DNA of 64,000 nt from Moellerella sp963519845 (GTDB lineage: Bacteria; Pseudomonadota; Gammaproteobacteria; Enterobacterales; Enterobacteriaceae), in NCBI GenBank assembly GCA_963519845.1, contig CAUQNX010000004.1, positions 124,001 to 188,000 of the forward strand, read 5' to 3'. The position numbers and the translations under genes are program-made. Shown piece by piece: positions 17,290-26,848 of the stretch; position 1 is the stretch's first letter; each line of letters opens with the position of its first letter. A model generated the notes under the pieces. It was given only the letters and a program-made list of their open reading frames with translations, ran no database searches and was not told the origin of the DNA.

Positions 17290-18690
17290 ATGATGAAAAG
17301 AAAAAATTTTTTTCTGAGCACTCTAGCTTTGAGTCTTGGTCTAACGCTGGCGGCATTACCCACAATCAGCAGCGCAGCACTGCCTGCAACGCTGCCTATT
17401 ACGGCACAGAGCCAAGATCTACCTAGTCTGGCACCTATGCTAGAGAAAGTGCTACCTGCGGTTGTTAGCGTGCATGTCTCAGGAACTCGCGTGCAGAATC
17501 AACAGCAAATACCCGATGAGCTAAAACCTTTTTTTGGCCCTAATTTGCCGCCTCAACAACAAAGAATCCAACCTTTTGAAGGTTTAGGTTCAGGCGTAAT
17601 CATTGATGCAGCTGAAGGTTATGTCTTAACCAATAATCACGTCATTGATGGTGCTGATAAAATTCAGATCCAATTAATCGATGGCCGTGATATTGAAGTT
17701 AAATTAATCGGGCAAGATCGCCAAACTGATATCGCACTGCTGAAAATTACCAACAGCAAAGATATTAAAGGACTGAATGCGATTAAGATGGCGGATTCAG
17801 ACAAACTCCGTGTTGGTGATTTTGCGGTAGCGGTCGGTAATCCCTTTGGTTTAGGACAAACAGCGACATCAGGCATTATTTCTGCGCTGGGTCGTAGCGG
17901 CCTTAATCTTGAAGGGTTAGAAAACTTTATTCAAACTGATGCCTCTATCAACCGTGGTAACTCAGGCGGTGCTTTAGTTAACTTAAATGGTGAGCTTATC
18001 GGTATCAATACCGCAATCCTCGCACCGGGCGGCGGCAATATTGGTATTGGATTTGCAATCCCAAGTAATATGGCCAAAAACCTCAGTGAACAGTTAATCA
18101 AAAATGGTGAAGTTAGACGCGGAGTACTAGGTATTAGAGGCATCGAGATGAACTCAGATATCGCTAAAGCCTTTAAAATTGATGCCCAAAAAGGTGCCTT
18201 TGTTAGTGAAGTTCTGCCTAAATCATCAGCCGCAAAAGCGGGTATAAAATCGGGTGATGTTCTGGTTTCCGTTGATGGTAAACGTATCAGCAGCTTTGCC
18301 GAATTAAGAGCCAAAATTGGAACCAGTGAAATAGGCAAAGAGATCACTCTTGGCCTGCTGCGCAATGGCAAGCCAATGGATGTCAAAGTCGTATTAGAAA
18401 ATACCGAAGGTAATAGCACTAAAGCGGAAAAACTGACTGAGTCATTGCTCGGTGCCACATTGACTAACGCCACTATCAGCAACACTAAAGGTGTGAAAGT
18501 GGATAACCTGACCCCTAAATCACCTGCTGCCATGATTGGTTTAGAAAAAGGCGATCTGATTTTTGGCGTGAATGATAAACGAATCGAAAATATTGATCAG
18601 TTCCGCCAACTAATTGAAAGCAAGCCGTCAATGTTAGCGATGAAAGTCCTTCGTGGTGGAGAAGTACTCTATCTTCTGATGAAAAACTGA
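17290..18690 (+). CDS. degQ: DegQ, periplasmic serine endoprotease
   Basis: HtrA-family periplasmic protease/chaperone of 466 residues. A signal peptide (MMKRKNFFLSTLALSLGLTL, cleaved near ISSA-ALP) is followed by a trypsin-like domain with the catalytic triad His117 (TNNHVID), Asp147 (RQTDIALL) and Ser225 (RGNSGGALV). Two PDZ domains follow (about 265-355 and 375-465). I chose ATG 17290, which has GAGAG upstream and opens a normal signal peptide. The frame also opens at TTG 17248, which would bury the signal. The gene is adjacent to degS as in E. coli. Paralogue DegP is the alternative name, but the position favours DegQ. Confidence 0.95.
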   Translation: MMKRKNFFLSTLALSLGLTLAALPTISSAALPATLPITAQSQDLPSLAPMLEKVLPAVVSVHVSGTRVQNQQQIPDELKPFFGPNLPPQQQRIQPFEGLGSGVIIDAAEGYVLTNNHVIDGADKIQIQLIDGRDIEVKLIGQDRQTDIALLKITNSKDIKGLNAIKMADSDKLRVGDFAVAVGNPFGLGQTATSGIISALGRSGLNLEGLENFIQTDASINRGNSGGALVNLNGELIGINTAILAPGGGNIGIGFAIPSNMAKNLSEQLIKNGEVRRGVLGIRGIEMNSDIAKAFKIDAQKGAFVSEVLPKSSAAKAGIKSGDVLVSVDGKRISSFAELRAKIGTSEIGKEITLGLLRNGKPMDVKVVLENTEGNSTKAEKLTESLLGATLTNATISNTKGVKVDNLTPKSPAAMIGLEKGDLIFGVNDKRIENIDQFRQLIESKPSMLAMKVLRGGEVLYLLMKN

Positions 18691-18720
18691 TCATAAATAA
18701 GTAATACACTAAAATCGCTC

Positions 18721-18756
18721 AAAACAGACACAGTTAGCTACTGTGTCTGTTTTAAT
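18721..18756 (+). terminator. degQ terminator
   Basis: The arms AAAACAGACACAG (18721-18733) and CTGTGTCTGTTTT (18741-18753) are perfect complements around a 7-base centre, and T's follow. This separates degQ from degS, which then needs its own promoter within the next 70 bases. Confidence 0.9.
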
Positions 18757-18822
18757 TTGTGGTATCCTTCCATTTATCTTATCTATCCAATAACTATTTA
18801 TTTTATTTAATATTGTTCACTT

Positions 18823-19884
18823 ATGGTAAAAAAACTAATTCGTTCAGCGATCCTAGGTATACTGGCTGCAATAATCATTATTGTTGCTGCACCTTCTTTA
18901 CGCCCGCAAGGAATTACCAATTTACTTAATGGCAACTTAAGTAACGAGCCTATCAGCTATAATAAAGCGGTGAGAAAAGCTGCACCTGCAGTTGTCTATG
19001 TCTATAGTAGTGCCAAAGGCAGTATTTCCCAGTCTGGACGAGAACTTAACTCCCTCGGCTCTGGCGTTATCATGAGTAGCAACGGCTATATTATTACTAA
19101 TAAACATGTTGTTGATAATCCAAATCAAATCCTTGTTGCACTCCAAGACGGCTCCATCTTTGACGCCCTACTCGTTGGCTCAGATCCCATGACCGATTTA
19201 GCAGTGCTAAAAATCGATGCTGATAACCTCCCTGTGATCCCAACCAATCTTGAGCGTAACACCCTTGTAGGTGATGTCGTTCTAGCTATTGGTAATCCCT
19301 ATAATTTGGGACAAACCGTGACTCAGGGAATTATTAGTGCGACAGGACGCGTTGGTCTTAGCTCAACCCGTCGCCAAAATTTTTTACAAACTGATGCCTC
19401 TATTAACTCTGGGAATTCAGGCGGTGCATTGATCAATACCGAGGGTGAGCTGGTTGGCATTAATACGCTCTCCTTCAGTGCTGCAAATGGTATTACCTCT
19501 GAAGGATTGAGTTTCGCTATCCCGACCGTGCTCGCAGCTAAGATAATGGAAAAGCTAATTCGCGATGGTCGAGTGATCCGCGGTTATATCGGTGTTACCT
19601 CGAGAGAGCTTCCGCAGATACGTTCAAGTAACAATAATATCAACCAAATAAAAGGACTGCGTGTTTTTCAGGTCGCACATGATGGCCCTGCGGAAAAAGC
19701 AGGTGTTAAACAAGGTGATATTATTTTATCTGTAGATAGTAAACCCGCGACTCTCGCCGCTGAAACTATGGATCAGGTTGCTGAAATTCGTCCGGGTAGC
19801 AAAGTCCCAGTACAAATTTTACGTGATGGTGATGTGATTGATTTAAAGGTGATTATTGAAGAACTACCTGACGAAGAACCCTAA
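18823..19884 (+). CDS. degS: DegS, site-1 protease of the sigma-E stress response
   Basis: Membrane-anchored periplasmic protease (353 residues) that senses the C-termini of misfolded porins through its PDZ domain and makes the first cut in the anti-sigma factor RseA. A single N-terminal membrane segment (about 5-24) is followed by the protease domain with His95 (NKHVVDN), Asp125 (MTDLAVL) and Ser199 (SGNSGGALI). One PDZ domain (about 255-345) follows, against two in DegQ. The E. coli protein has 355 residues. Confidence 0.96.
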   Translation: MVKKLIRSAILGILAAIIIIVAAPSLRPQGITNLLNGNLSNEPISYNKAVRKAAPAVVYVYSSAKGSISQSGRELNSLGSGVIMSSNGYIITNKHVVDNPNQILVALQDGSIFDALLVGSDPMTDLAVLKIDADNLPVIPTNLERNTLVGDVVLAIGNPYNLGQTVTQGIISATGRVGLSSTRRQNFLQTDASINSGNSGGALINTEGELVGINTLSFSAANGITSEGLSFAIPTVLAAKIMEKLIRDGRVIRGYIGVTSRELPQIRSSNNNINQIKGLRVFQVAHDGPAEKAGVKQGDIILSVDSKPATLAAETMDQVAEIRPGSKVPVQILRDGDVIDLKVIIEELPDEEP

Positions 19885-20024
19885 GAACTAACTTTCTAAA
19901 TCTCAATTTCCCCTCTGTACAAAAAATATTTTAATCTATATAAAACAATCCGCCCTAAAACACATGACGTATTTGTAGGACGGATAGATTACAGCCAAAA
20001 TATCAACAGGCTATTTTATTTAGC

Positions 20025-21287
20025 TCACTCTTCGGATTTGATACGCTCAATTTTAGCGCCTAAACCCCGTAATTTATCTTCGATATGCTCATAACCACGG
20101 TCAATGTGGTAGATACGATCGACAAAAGTGGTTCCTTCGGCGATACAGCCAGCCAGTACTAGACTCGCTGAAGCACGTAAATCAGTCGCCATCACTTGAG
20201 CGCCAGTTAATTTCTCAACACCGTGACAAATCACTGTATTACTCTCTATTTCGGCGTGCGCACCCATACGATTTAATTCTGGTATATGCATAAAGCGATT
20301 TTCGAAAATAGTTTCAGTGATGGTTCCGACGCCCTCAGCGACTAAATTAAGTAAACTGAATTGAGCCTGCATATCTGTCGGGAATCCCGGATGCGGTGCA
20401 GTGCGAATGGTCACAGCTTTTGGACGCTTACCTTCCATATCTAAGCTAATCCAATCTTCGCCCACTTCTACTTTAGCCCCTGCTTCACGCAGTTTCGCTA
20501 ATACTGCATCTAGCGTATCAGGTCTTGCATCACGGCAAAGCACTTTTCCGCGGGAAACCGCAGCGGCAACTAAAAAAGTACCTGTTTCAATACGATCAGG
20601 TAATACGCGATAAGTTCCGCCGCCTAAACGTTCAACACCTTCGATCACTATATGGTCACTGCCTGCACCCGTGATCTTGGCACCTAATGTATTTAAAAAG
20701 TTAGCCGTATCTTCGATCTCTGGCTCACGCGCCGCATTCTCGATGATTGTCGTGCCTTCAGCCAGTGTTGCTGCTGTCATAATAGTAACAGTAGCACCTA
20801 CACTCACTTTATCCATCACGATGACAGCGCCTTTTAGACGACCATCTACGGTCGCTTTCACATAACCTTCTTCTAATACTATTTTGGCACCTAATTGCTC
20901 TAGGCCCGAAATATGCAAATCGACCGGACGAGCGCCAATAGCACATCCACCCGGTAGTGAAACCTGCCCTTGACCAAATCGTGCAACCAGCGGACCCAAT
21001 GCCCAAATAGAGGCGCGCATGGTTTTTACTAGGTCATAAGGAGCACAAAATTCATTCACCGTACTGGCATCAACAAAGATAGAGCCATTACGTACTACTT
21101 TGGTTCCTAAACGATTTAATAGCTTGATGGTGGTATCAACATCTTTCAGTTCAGGGACATTTTGTAATTCTACAGGCTCTTCAGCCAGTAACGCAGCGAA
21201 CATAATGGGTAATGCGGCATTTTTAGCGCCAGAAATTTTGACCTCACCCTTAAGCTGGGTCGGACCACTTACTCGAAACTTGTCCAT
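20025..21287 (-). CDS. murA: MurA, UDP-N-acetylglucosamine enolpyruvyl transferase
   Basis: Cytoplasmic enzyme for the first committed step of peptidoglycan precursor synthesis: transfer of enolpyruvate from PEP to UDP-GlcNAc. It has 420 residues against 419 in E. coli. Lys22 in SGAKNAALP and the fosfomycin-target Cys115 in LPGGCAIGARPVDLH are both present. The tail RGYEHIEDKLRGLGAKIERI is typical. It lies downstream of ibaG on the same strand, the common enterobacterial pair. Confidence 0.99.
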   Translation of the reverse strand: MDKFRVSGPTQLKGEVKISGAKNAALPIMFAALLAEEPVELQNVPELKDVDTTIKLLNRLGTKVVRNGSIFVDASTVNEFCAPYDLVKTMRASIWALGPLVARFGQGQVSLPGGCAIGARPVDLHISGLEQLGAKIVLEEGYVKATVDGRLKGAVIVMDKVSVGATVTIMTAATLAEGTTIIENAAREPEIEDTANFLNTLGAKITGAGSDHIVIEGVERLGGGTYRVLPDRIETGTFLVAAAVSRGKVLCRDARPDTLDAVLAKLREAGAKVEVGEDWISLDMEGKRPKAVTIRTAPHPGFPTDMQAQFSLLNLVAEGVGTITETIFENRFMHIPELNRMGAHAEIESNTVICHGVEKLTGAQVMATDLRASASLVLAGCIAEGTTFVDRIYHIDRGYEHIEDKLRGLGAKIERIKSEE

Positions 21288-21341
21288 TCAGTTATTCTCA
21301 TAGATTAGATTTAACGTACTGTTCGCTCGTGCAAACTTTAA

Positions 21342-21596
21342 TCAAAAGCCATTTAGCTTACGATCGCGTGCCCATTCAGCTGGTGTATAGGCTTTGATTG
21401 ATAGTGCATGAATGCGGTTATCCGCGAGGTATTCCGTCAGTGGGGCATAAACAGCTTGCTGCTGCTTAACGCGGCTCATTCCGTCAAACAATGCGCCAAC
21501 AGCAATAACTTGAAAGTGGCTGCCATCGCCTGTGACGATAGCTTCATCCAAAGCTAATTGATCCATTAGTACTTGTTTAATTTCGTTGGTATCCAT
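21342..21596 (-). CDS. ibaG: IbaG, BolA-like iron-sulfur-associated protein
   Basis: BolA-family protein of 84 residues (E. coli 89) that binds monothiol glutaredoxin and is linked to acid and envelope stress. The family core GSHFQVIAV..LFDGMSRVKQQQ and the C-terminal IKAYTPAEWARDRKLNGF are clear. The His in GDGSHF is a conserved cluster-ligand candidate. ATG 21596 has a GAG element upstream; the frame also opens two codons earlier at GTG 21602. It is 54 bases ahead of murA. Confidence 0.95.
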   Translation of the reverse strand: MDTNEIKQVLMDQLALDEAIVTGDGSHFQVIAVGALFDGMSRVKQQQAVYAPLTEYLADNRIHALSIKAYTPAEWARDRKLNGF

Positions 21597-21683
21597 AATC
21601 ACTCAATCTTAATAAGGTTAATAATGGTAGATCTAATAGATGCCTATCCTAAAGGATTAAACACAACTCTTAAACCAAAGAAA

Positions 21684-21716
21684 ACGCCTCTGATGCAGAA
21701 AAACATTCAGAGGCGT
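21684..21716 (-). terminator. Terminator of the mla operon
   Basis: The arms ACGCCTCTGA and TCAGAGGCGT (21684-21693 and 21707-21716) pair perfectly. On the minus strand the hairpin is followed by TTTTCTTT. It lies 22 bases beyond the mlaB stop and would separate mlaFEDCB from ibaG-murA. Confidence 0.85.
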
Positions 21717-21738
21717 AACTTTTGACCTAAACTCGCCT

Positions 21739-22029
21739 TTAGCTGTTGAGCAGTGACGTCAGTCCGTATAGCTCAATCAGTGTTTGGAAGTTTTCGCTGA
21801 TCCCGCTGATGACCAGCTTATGGCCTTGCGACTGCCATTCGCCTTGTAGCTGAATAAACATCGCGAGACCCGTGGAATCAATACGTGTCAAATTAGCCAC
21901 ATCGATCACCTCAATCTCTTTAAGTAGTGATTGACGTTGATCCCAAAAGGCTAGCAATGAGTCTCGGTCGAGCTCACCCGAGAGCTGCAAAACATTGCCT
22001 TCAGATTGCCAAGACAAATTTTCAGCCAT
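21739..22029 (-). CDS. mlaB: MlaB, STAS-domain subunit of the Mla lipid transporter
   Basis: Cytoplasmic STAS-domain protein (96 residues) that stabilises the MlaFE ABC complex in the inner membrane. The sequence starts MAENLSWQSEGNVLQLSGELDRD, matching the E. coli start pattern, and contains the STAS signature VANLTRIDSTGLAMF (about 48-62). I chose ATG 22029, one base after the mlaC stop; an ATG at 22045 would overlap mlaC and has no family support. It is the last gene of the operon. Confidence 0.93.
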   Translation of the reverse strand: MAENLSWQSEGNVLQLSGELDRDSLLAFWDQRQSLLKEIEVIDVANLTRIDSTGLAMFIQLQGEWQSQGHKLVISGISENFQTLIELYGLTSLLNS

Positions 22030-22030
22030 A

Positions 22031-22660
22031 TTACTTGGTCTCATCAAGCGTAATGGGGGTACTGGCGCTACGTTTAAGCTGCTCAGTTAATCCATCAATT
22101 CCTTGCTTACGCAGAATATCAGACCACTCATTCTGTTTAGTGGTGATCATACTCACCCCTTCAGCGATCATATCGTAAGCCTGCCAATAGCCTGTTTTAC
22201 TATTTTTACGCCACTGAAAATCAAGGCGTACAGGTGGGCGTGAGTTCTTATCTGCAATAGTAACACGGATAGCCACTATTGATTTATCACCGAGTGGTTG
22301 TTTTTTGGCTATATCATAAGTTTGGCCATTATACATAGCTAACGCCTGACCATAGACTTGCTCGAGATAAGATTCGAAAGCAGCAAAGTAAGCATCACGT
22401 TGTTCGGGAGTTGCCTGCTTATAGTAAGTCCCTAAAACTAAAGCGCCAGCATACTTAATTTGTACATAAGGCAGTAGCTCTTCACGTACGATTTGGCGTA
22501 AATAGTCAGGATTTTTACGTATTTGAGCTTGCTCGCTAGTTAAACGGGTAAAGGTTTTGGTGGCCGCTTCATCCATCAACTTATAAGGGTCAGTTTGCTC
22601 CACCGCCATAGCAAATGGTGCAATGGCTAACAGGGCGACCATCAGTAATCGTTTAAACAT
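22031..22660 (-). CDS. mlaC: MlaC, periplasmic phospholipid carrier
   Basis: Soluble periplasmic protein (209 residues; E. coli 211) that shuttles phospholipids between MlaA at the outer membrane and the MlaFEDB complex. A signal peptide (MFKRLLMVALLAIAPFAMA) is followed by the mature family fold, with the segments REELLPYVQIKYAGALVLG and QWRKNSKTGYWQAYDMIAEGVSM. It lies between mlaD and mlaB as expected. Confidence 0.95.
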   Translation of the reverse strand: MFKRLLMVALLAIAPFAMAVEQTDPYKLMDEAATKTFTRLTSEQAQIRKNPDYLRQIVREELLPYVQIKYAGALVLGTYYKQATPEQRDAYFAAFESYLEQVYGQALAMYNGQTYDIAKKQPLGDKSIVAIRVTIADKNSRPPVRLDFQWRKNSKTGYWQAYDMIAEGVSMITTKQNEWSDILRKQGIDGLTEQLKRSASTPITLDETK

Positions 22661-22693
22661 AATTCACTCCTCTATATCGAATCAAATGCTAAA

Positions 22694-23194
22694 TTATTTG
22701 GCTTCAGGTTCAGTTGTCGCTGCGGGTTCGCCACTCTTATAGAGGAACTGCCCAATCAAATCTTCCAATACCATGGCTGATTTTGTATCCTGAATTCGCC
22801 CGCCATCGGTAAGTGTTGCGGTGCCCATCTCAGGATCATCAAAACCAATATTCATCGCAATATACTGTTCACCTAGTAAACCTGAGGTTCTAATCGACAA
22901 TGAACTGGTATCCGGAATATTGTTATATTCGCTGAGAATGGCAATTTTCACTTCAGGAACATAAGTTTCTTTACTGAGCGACATCTCAGACACACGACCA
23001 ATAACCACCCCACCGACTTTAAGAGGTGAGCCGACCTTCAGCCCGCCCACATTTTCAAATGGCGCTGTTACCTGATAAGTTGGCTTGCTACCAATGGACT
23101 CTAAACCCGCCACTTTTAGGCCGAGAAAGACCATAGCCGCTAACGCCACTAGAATAAAACATCCGACCCAAATTTCACTTTTTTTACTTTGCAT
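22694..23194 (-). CDS. mlaD: MlaD, MCE-domain subunit of the Mla transporter
   Basis: Inner-membrane-anchored MCE protein (166 residues; E. coli 183) that forms a hexameric periplasmic ring on MlaFE. The N-terminal membrane segment (about 8-28) is followed by one MCE domain with FENVGGLKVGSPLKVGGVVIGRV (about 46-68) and SGLLGEQYIAM. The C-terminal tail is shorter than in E. coli. Three bases separate it from mlaE. Confidence 0.95.
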   Translation of the reverse strand: MQSKKSEIWVGCFILVALAAMVFLGLKVAGLESIGSKPTYQVTAPFENVGGLKVGSPLKVGGVVIGRVSEMSLSKETYVPEVKIAILSEYNNIPDTSSLSIRTSGLLGEQYIAMNIGFDDPEMGTATLTDGGRIQDTKSAMVLEDLIGQFLYKSGEPAATTEPEAK

Positions 23195-23197
23195 GGC

Positions 23198-23980
23198 TTA
23201 ATTCCCAAACATCAGTGCAGTTAGTACAAAATCGATTCCCAATACCGCTAACGACGCATGAACGACAGTTCGCGTCGTCGCTCGGCTGATCCCTTCTGAT
23301 GTCGGGATCGCATCATAACCATTAAAGAGCGCAATCCAAGTCACCGTAAAAGCAAATACCACACTTTTAATCACGCAGTTGACCAGATCGAGACGCCATT
23401 CAACAGAGGATTGCATTGATGACCAGAAGAAGCCCTCATCAATCCCTTTCCAATCTACCCCCACTAGTGCGCCACCAAAAATACCAACAGCAACAAAAAT
23501 GAGTGTTAACAATGGCATACTAATAAGACCCGCCCAAAAACGTGGTGCAACTACACGTCTTAAGGGATCAACCGCCATCATTTCTAAACTGGAGATTTGC
23601 TCCGTCGCTTTCATTAAACCGATTTCAGCCGTCAGTGCTGAACCCGCTCGACCAGCAAACAGCAGAGCCGTTACCACTGGGCCCAATTCGCGTAACAGTG
23701 ATAGCGCCACCATCATACCTAAGCTAGCTTCAGCACTAAATGTCGTCAGAACTAAATAGCCCTGTAAGCCCAGAACCATACCAATAAAGAGTCCTGACAC
23801 AGCCACAATCAGTAAAGATTGCACCCCCACATGATAGAGCTGTTTAACTAACAACGGCCACTGCTTAGCAAACTCAGGTTTACCAACTAATGCTCGAAAT
23901 AGCATATAGCCAGCACGACCGAAGGAGGCGGAGATATCAATCCAGCGGCGGCCTAAACCAGCAATTGCCTTTATAATCAT
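23198..23980 (-). CDS. mlaE: MlaE, permease subunit of the Mla transporter
   Basis: Multi-pass permease (260 residues) of the phospholipid ABC transporter that keeps the outer membrane asymmetric. Family features are the membrane helices around VQSLLIVAVSGLFIGMVLGLQ, and the conserved RELGPVVTALLFAGRAGSALTAEIG followed by EQISSLEMMAVDPLRR. It overlaps mlaF by four bases, so translation is probably coupled. Confidence 0.97.
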   Translation of the reverse strand: MIIKAIAGLGRRWIDISASFGRAGYMLFRALVGKPEFAKQWPLLVKQLYHVGVQSLLIVAVSGLFIGMVLGLQGYLVLTTFSAEASLGMMVALSLLRELGPVVTALLFAGRAGSALTAEIGLMKATEQISSLEMMAVDPLRRVVAPRFWAGLISMPLLTLIFVAVGIFGGALVGVDWKGIDEGFFWSSMQSSVEWRLDLVNCVIKSVVFAFTVTWIALFNGYDAIPTSEGISRATTRTVVHASLAVLGIDFVLTALMFGN

Positions 23981-24789
23981 CTTTCGTTTCCTAATAGATC
24001 AGTCAGATAGTCCCCTGCTGGAAAACGGAACGGAACTGGACCGTCAGCAATACCATCAATAAACTGTCTCACTCGTGGATCTGTATTCGATTGCAACTCT
24101 TCTGCGGTCCCTTCCGCAATCACAGATTGTTTGGCCACAATATAGGCCTTATCTGCGATGCTCAGTACTTCGGGCACATCGTGGGAAACCACAACGCAGG
24201 TGACCCCCAATGCTTGGTTTAATTCATCAATCAATTTAACCAATACACCCATAGTAATAGGATCTTGCCCAACAAAAGGTTCATCAAACAAGATCAGCGC
24301 AGGATCAAGTGCGATCGCGCGCGCAAGTGCCGCTCTTCGTGCCATACCGCCCGATAATTCAGATGGCATCAGCTTAGCCGCCCCCCTTAATCCCACAGCT
24401 TCAAGTTTCATCATCACGGTCGTGTGAATCAAAGCCTCAGGTAGCTTGGTATGCTCACGCAGAGGGAAAGCCACGTTGTTATAAACATCTATATCCGTAA
24501 ATAGCGCTCCGGACTGAAAAAGCATGCTCATTTTTTTGCGTGACTGATATAACTTAGAGCGTGATAAGGCTGGAATATTCTCGCCATCGAACCAGATTTC
24601 ACCTTCATCAGGTCGAAGCTGTCCGCCAATCAAACGCAACAAGGTGGTCTTTCCGATACCCGAAGGACCCATAATTGCGGTGATTTTACCTCGAGGCACA
24701 GTTAAATTGACCTCCGAAAAGATCTGCCTATTTCCCCGGGTAAAGGACATATTCCGCACTTCAATCAAATTGTCGGTTTGTGCTTTCAT
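23977..24789 (-). CDS. mlaF: MlaF, ATPase subunit of the Mla transporter
   Basis: Cytoplasmic ABC ATPase (270 residues) that powers phospholipid movement through MlaE. Walker A is GPSGIGKTT (41-49), the signature is LSGGMARRAALARA and Walker B is ALILFDEPFVGQD. The C-terminal extension typical of MlaF, which reaches the neighbouring protomer, is present. It is the first gene of mlaFEDCB. The calcium/proton antiporter gene yrbG, which E. coli has between mlaF and kdsD, is missing here. Confidence 0.97.
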   Translation of the reverse strand: MKAQTDNLIEVRNMSFTRGNRQIFSEVNLTVPRGKITAIMGPSGIGKTTLLRLIGGQLRPDEGEIWFDGENIPALSRSKLYQSRKKMSMLFQSGALFTDIDVYNNVAFPLREHTKLPEALIHTTVMMKLEAVGLRGAAKLMPSELSGGMARRAALARAIALDPALILFDEPFVGQDPITMGVLVKLIDELNQALGVTCVVVSHDVPEVLSIADKAYIVAKQSVIAEGTAEELQSNTDPRVRQFIDGIADGPVPFRFPAGDYLTDLLGNER

Positions 24790-25284
24790 ATATCTGATAA
24801 CTCGTTACATCATAAAGTGGGTTTAACTACGCTTTCTTATTAATTGCATACTACATAAAATTTATCCGACTTTCGCTATATTCGTCATATTAAGTTGCAA
24901 CAATTTTACTTTTGCTCTCTTCAGGGTCAAAATGCCCCTATTAGATAAAAAACAGCAATTGCCAGTTATATAGTATAAAAATCATTCTGATAAATACTTT
25001 ATATTTAACTAAAAAATCAAAAAACAGACATTTCCTAGTCAACAAAATGATAATGACTGACGGATATATAGATACTAGTTGTTTTTAGCCAAAGCAGATT
25101 AGTTTATGATGCTGCTTAATATTTCGCTGATTTTATTGCTAAACGCTTTTGTAAAGCACGCTCAGGTTATTTGCGGTATGCTGCAAAAGAAAAGCAAAAA
25201 ATATCTAGTTTAAATTTTTCATATTTCTAACTGGTTTCACATTTGCAAATCCGAATACCAACGAAAATGTTAAGAGTGGAAAAA
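24790..25284. other. Divergent mlaF/kdsD intergenic region
   Basis: About 495 AT-rich bases between mlaF (minus) and kdsD (plus). No reading frame here has a plausible product; yrbG has left no recognisable remnant. It must hold the promoters of two large operons, but I cannot define hexamers with confidence. Confidence 0.6.
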
Positions 25285-26253
25285 ATGTCAACTATTGATT
25301 TTCAGCAGGTCGGTAAACAAGTCCTTCAAATTGAGCGCGACGGTCTGAGTAGTCTTGAACAATATATTAACGCTGACTTTGATCAGGCCTGTAAGCGTAT
25401 TATGGCTTGTAAAGGTAAAGTCGTCGTAATGGGGATGGGTAAATCGGGCCATATTGGTTGCAAAATTGCGGCTACTTTTGCCAGTACAGGCACGCCCTCT
25501 TTCTTTGTGCATCCTGGCGAAGCTAGCCATGGCGATCTTGGTATGATCACACCGAACGATATTGTGTTAGCCATATCGAATTCCGGTGAATCTAATGAAA
25601 TTCTCGCCCTGATCCCGGTACTGAAACGCCAACAGATCCCACTTATTTGTCTGACTAATAATCCCAATAGCAGTATGGGGAGATATGCTGACGTTCATTT
25701 GTGTATCAAAGTGCCACAGGAGGCTTGCCCTCTCGGCTTAGCACCTACCACCAGCACCACTGCAACACTGGTTATGGGCGATGCTTTGGCTGTGGCTTTA
25801 TTGGAAGCACGAGGCTTTACCGCTGAAGATTTCGCCCTTTCTCACCCAGGTGGCGCACTTGGACGCAAACTCTTATTACTAGTTCGTGATTTAATGAGCA
25901 AAGGGGAAGACATTCCCCATGTTCCACGCGAAGCCAGTTTACGCGAAGCTTTAGTCGAAATAACCCGCAAAAAACTGGGTATGACCGTTATCTGCGATAA
26001 TGAGATGCAGATTCAAGGTATTTTTACTGATGGTGATCTGCGTCGTATTTTCGATATGAATGTTGACCTGAATAATGCCAAAATCGCTGATTTAATGACC
26101 ACGGGGGGTATTCGTGTATCACCCAATATTTTGGCCGTAGAAGCGCTTAATATCATGCAATCCAAGCATATTACTTCAGTTTTGGTGGCTGAAGATAATA
26201 AATTAGTGGGTGTTTTACATATGCATGATCTCTTACAGGCCGGTGTTATCTAA
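25285..26253 (+). CDS. kdsD: KdsD, arabinose-5-phosphate isomerase
   Basis: Interconverts ribulose 5-phosphate and arabinose 5-phosphate, the first step to Kdo. From ATG 25285 it has 322 residues. The SIS domain (about 35-185) contains VVVMGMGKSGHIG and FVHPGEASHGDLGM with the His implicated in catalysis. Two CBS domains (about 205-320) follow, with FTDGDLRRIF and VGVLHMHDLLQAGV. I chose ATG 25285, which aligns with FDFQQAGKEV of the E. coli protein; TTG 25243 would add 14 residues without support. It opens a ten-gene plus-strand run. Confidence 0.96.
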   Translation: MSTIDFQQVGKQVLQIERDGLSSLEQYINADFDQACKRIMACKGKVVVMGMGKSGHIGCKIAATFASTGTPSFFVHPGEASHGDLGMITPNDIVLAISNSGESNEILALIPVLKRQQIPLICLTNNPNSSMGRYADVHLCIKVPQEACPLGLAPTTSTTATLVMGDALAVALLEARGFTAEDFALSHPGGALGRKLLLLVRDLMSKGEDIPHVPREASLREALVEITRKKLGMTVICDNEMQIQGIFTDGDLRRIFDMNVDLNNAKIADLMTTGGIRVSPNILAVEALNIMQSKHITSVLVAEDNKLVGVLHMHDLLQAGVI

Positions 26254-26268
26254 TTTAGAGAGTAAAAA

Positions 26269-26832
26269 ATGCGTGCTCCATGTTATCAAGAAACTTGCTA
26301 TGGTCCGATTGATAATGAGATCATCGCAAAAGCGAAAAAAATAAAGTTACTGATCTGTGACGTTGATGGCGTAATGTCAGATGGTCTCATTTATATGGGA
26401 AATCAAGGTGAGGAACTTAAAGCTTTTAATGTCCGAGATGGCTATGGTATCCGTTGTTTAATTACCTCGGGCATTGAGGTGGCGATTATTACTGGTCGCA
26501 AGGCGAAACTTCTGGAAGATCGCGCTCAGACCCTTGGAATTACATATCTTTACCAAGGTCAAAGCAATAAGCTTTTGGCGTATCATGAACTCTTGGATAA
26601 ACTGAGCCTTACGCCAGAGGAAGTTGCTTATATTGGCGACGACTTGATCGATTGGCCCGTGATGTCATTAGTCGGGCTCTCTGTTGCGGTCGCCGATGCA
26701 CACCCACTACTGCTACCTAAGGCCCATTATGTTACTCATATTATGGGTGGAAAGGGAGCAGTTCGTGAATTATGTGATTTGGTCCTTTTAGCGCAAGATA
26801 AGCTCGAAGATGCCAAAGGATTATCGATTTAA
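26269..26832 (+). CDS. kdsC: KdsC, Kdo-8-phosphate phosphatase
   Basis: HAD-superfamily phosphatase (187 residues; E. coli 188) that removes phosphate from Kdo-8-phosphate. The catalytic HAD motif is ICDVDGVMSDG (Asp nucleophile and Asp+2), followed by AFNVRDGYGIR, ITGRKAKLLEDRA and YIGDDLIDWPVM, all as in E. coli. It starts 15 bases after kdsD. Confidence 0.97.
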   Translation: MRAPCYQETCYGPIDNEIIAKAKKIKLLICDVDGVMSDGLIYMGNQGEELKAFNVRDGYGIRCLITSGIEVAIITGRKAKLLEDRAQTLGITYLYQGQSNKLLAYHELLDKLSLTPEEVAYIGDDLIDWPVMSLVGLSVAVADAHPLLLPKAHYVTHIMGGKGAVRELCDLVLLAQDKLEDAKGLSI

Positions 26833-26848
26833 TTAAATAGATCCTAGA

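Noticed and set aside
17931..18533. 200-codon open frame antisense to degQ
   Set aside because: It lies wholly inside the degQ coding sequence on the other strand, has no recognisable family or ribosome-binding site, and its Leu/Ser/Pro-rich composition is a shadow of degQ codons.
19940..19987. Hairpin between degS and murA (ATCCGCCCTA / TAGGACGGAT)
   Set aside because: The stem has an internal mismatch and no T-run, so I could not support it as a terminator, though the genes converge there.
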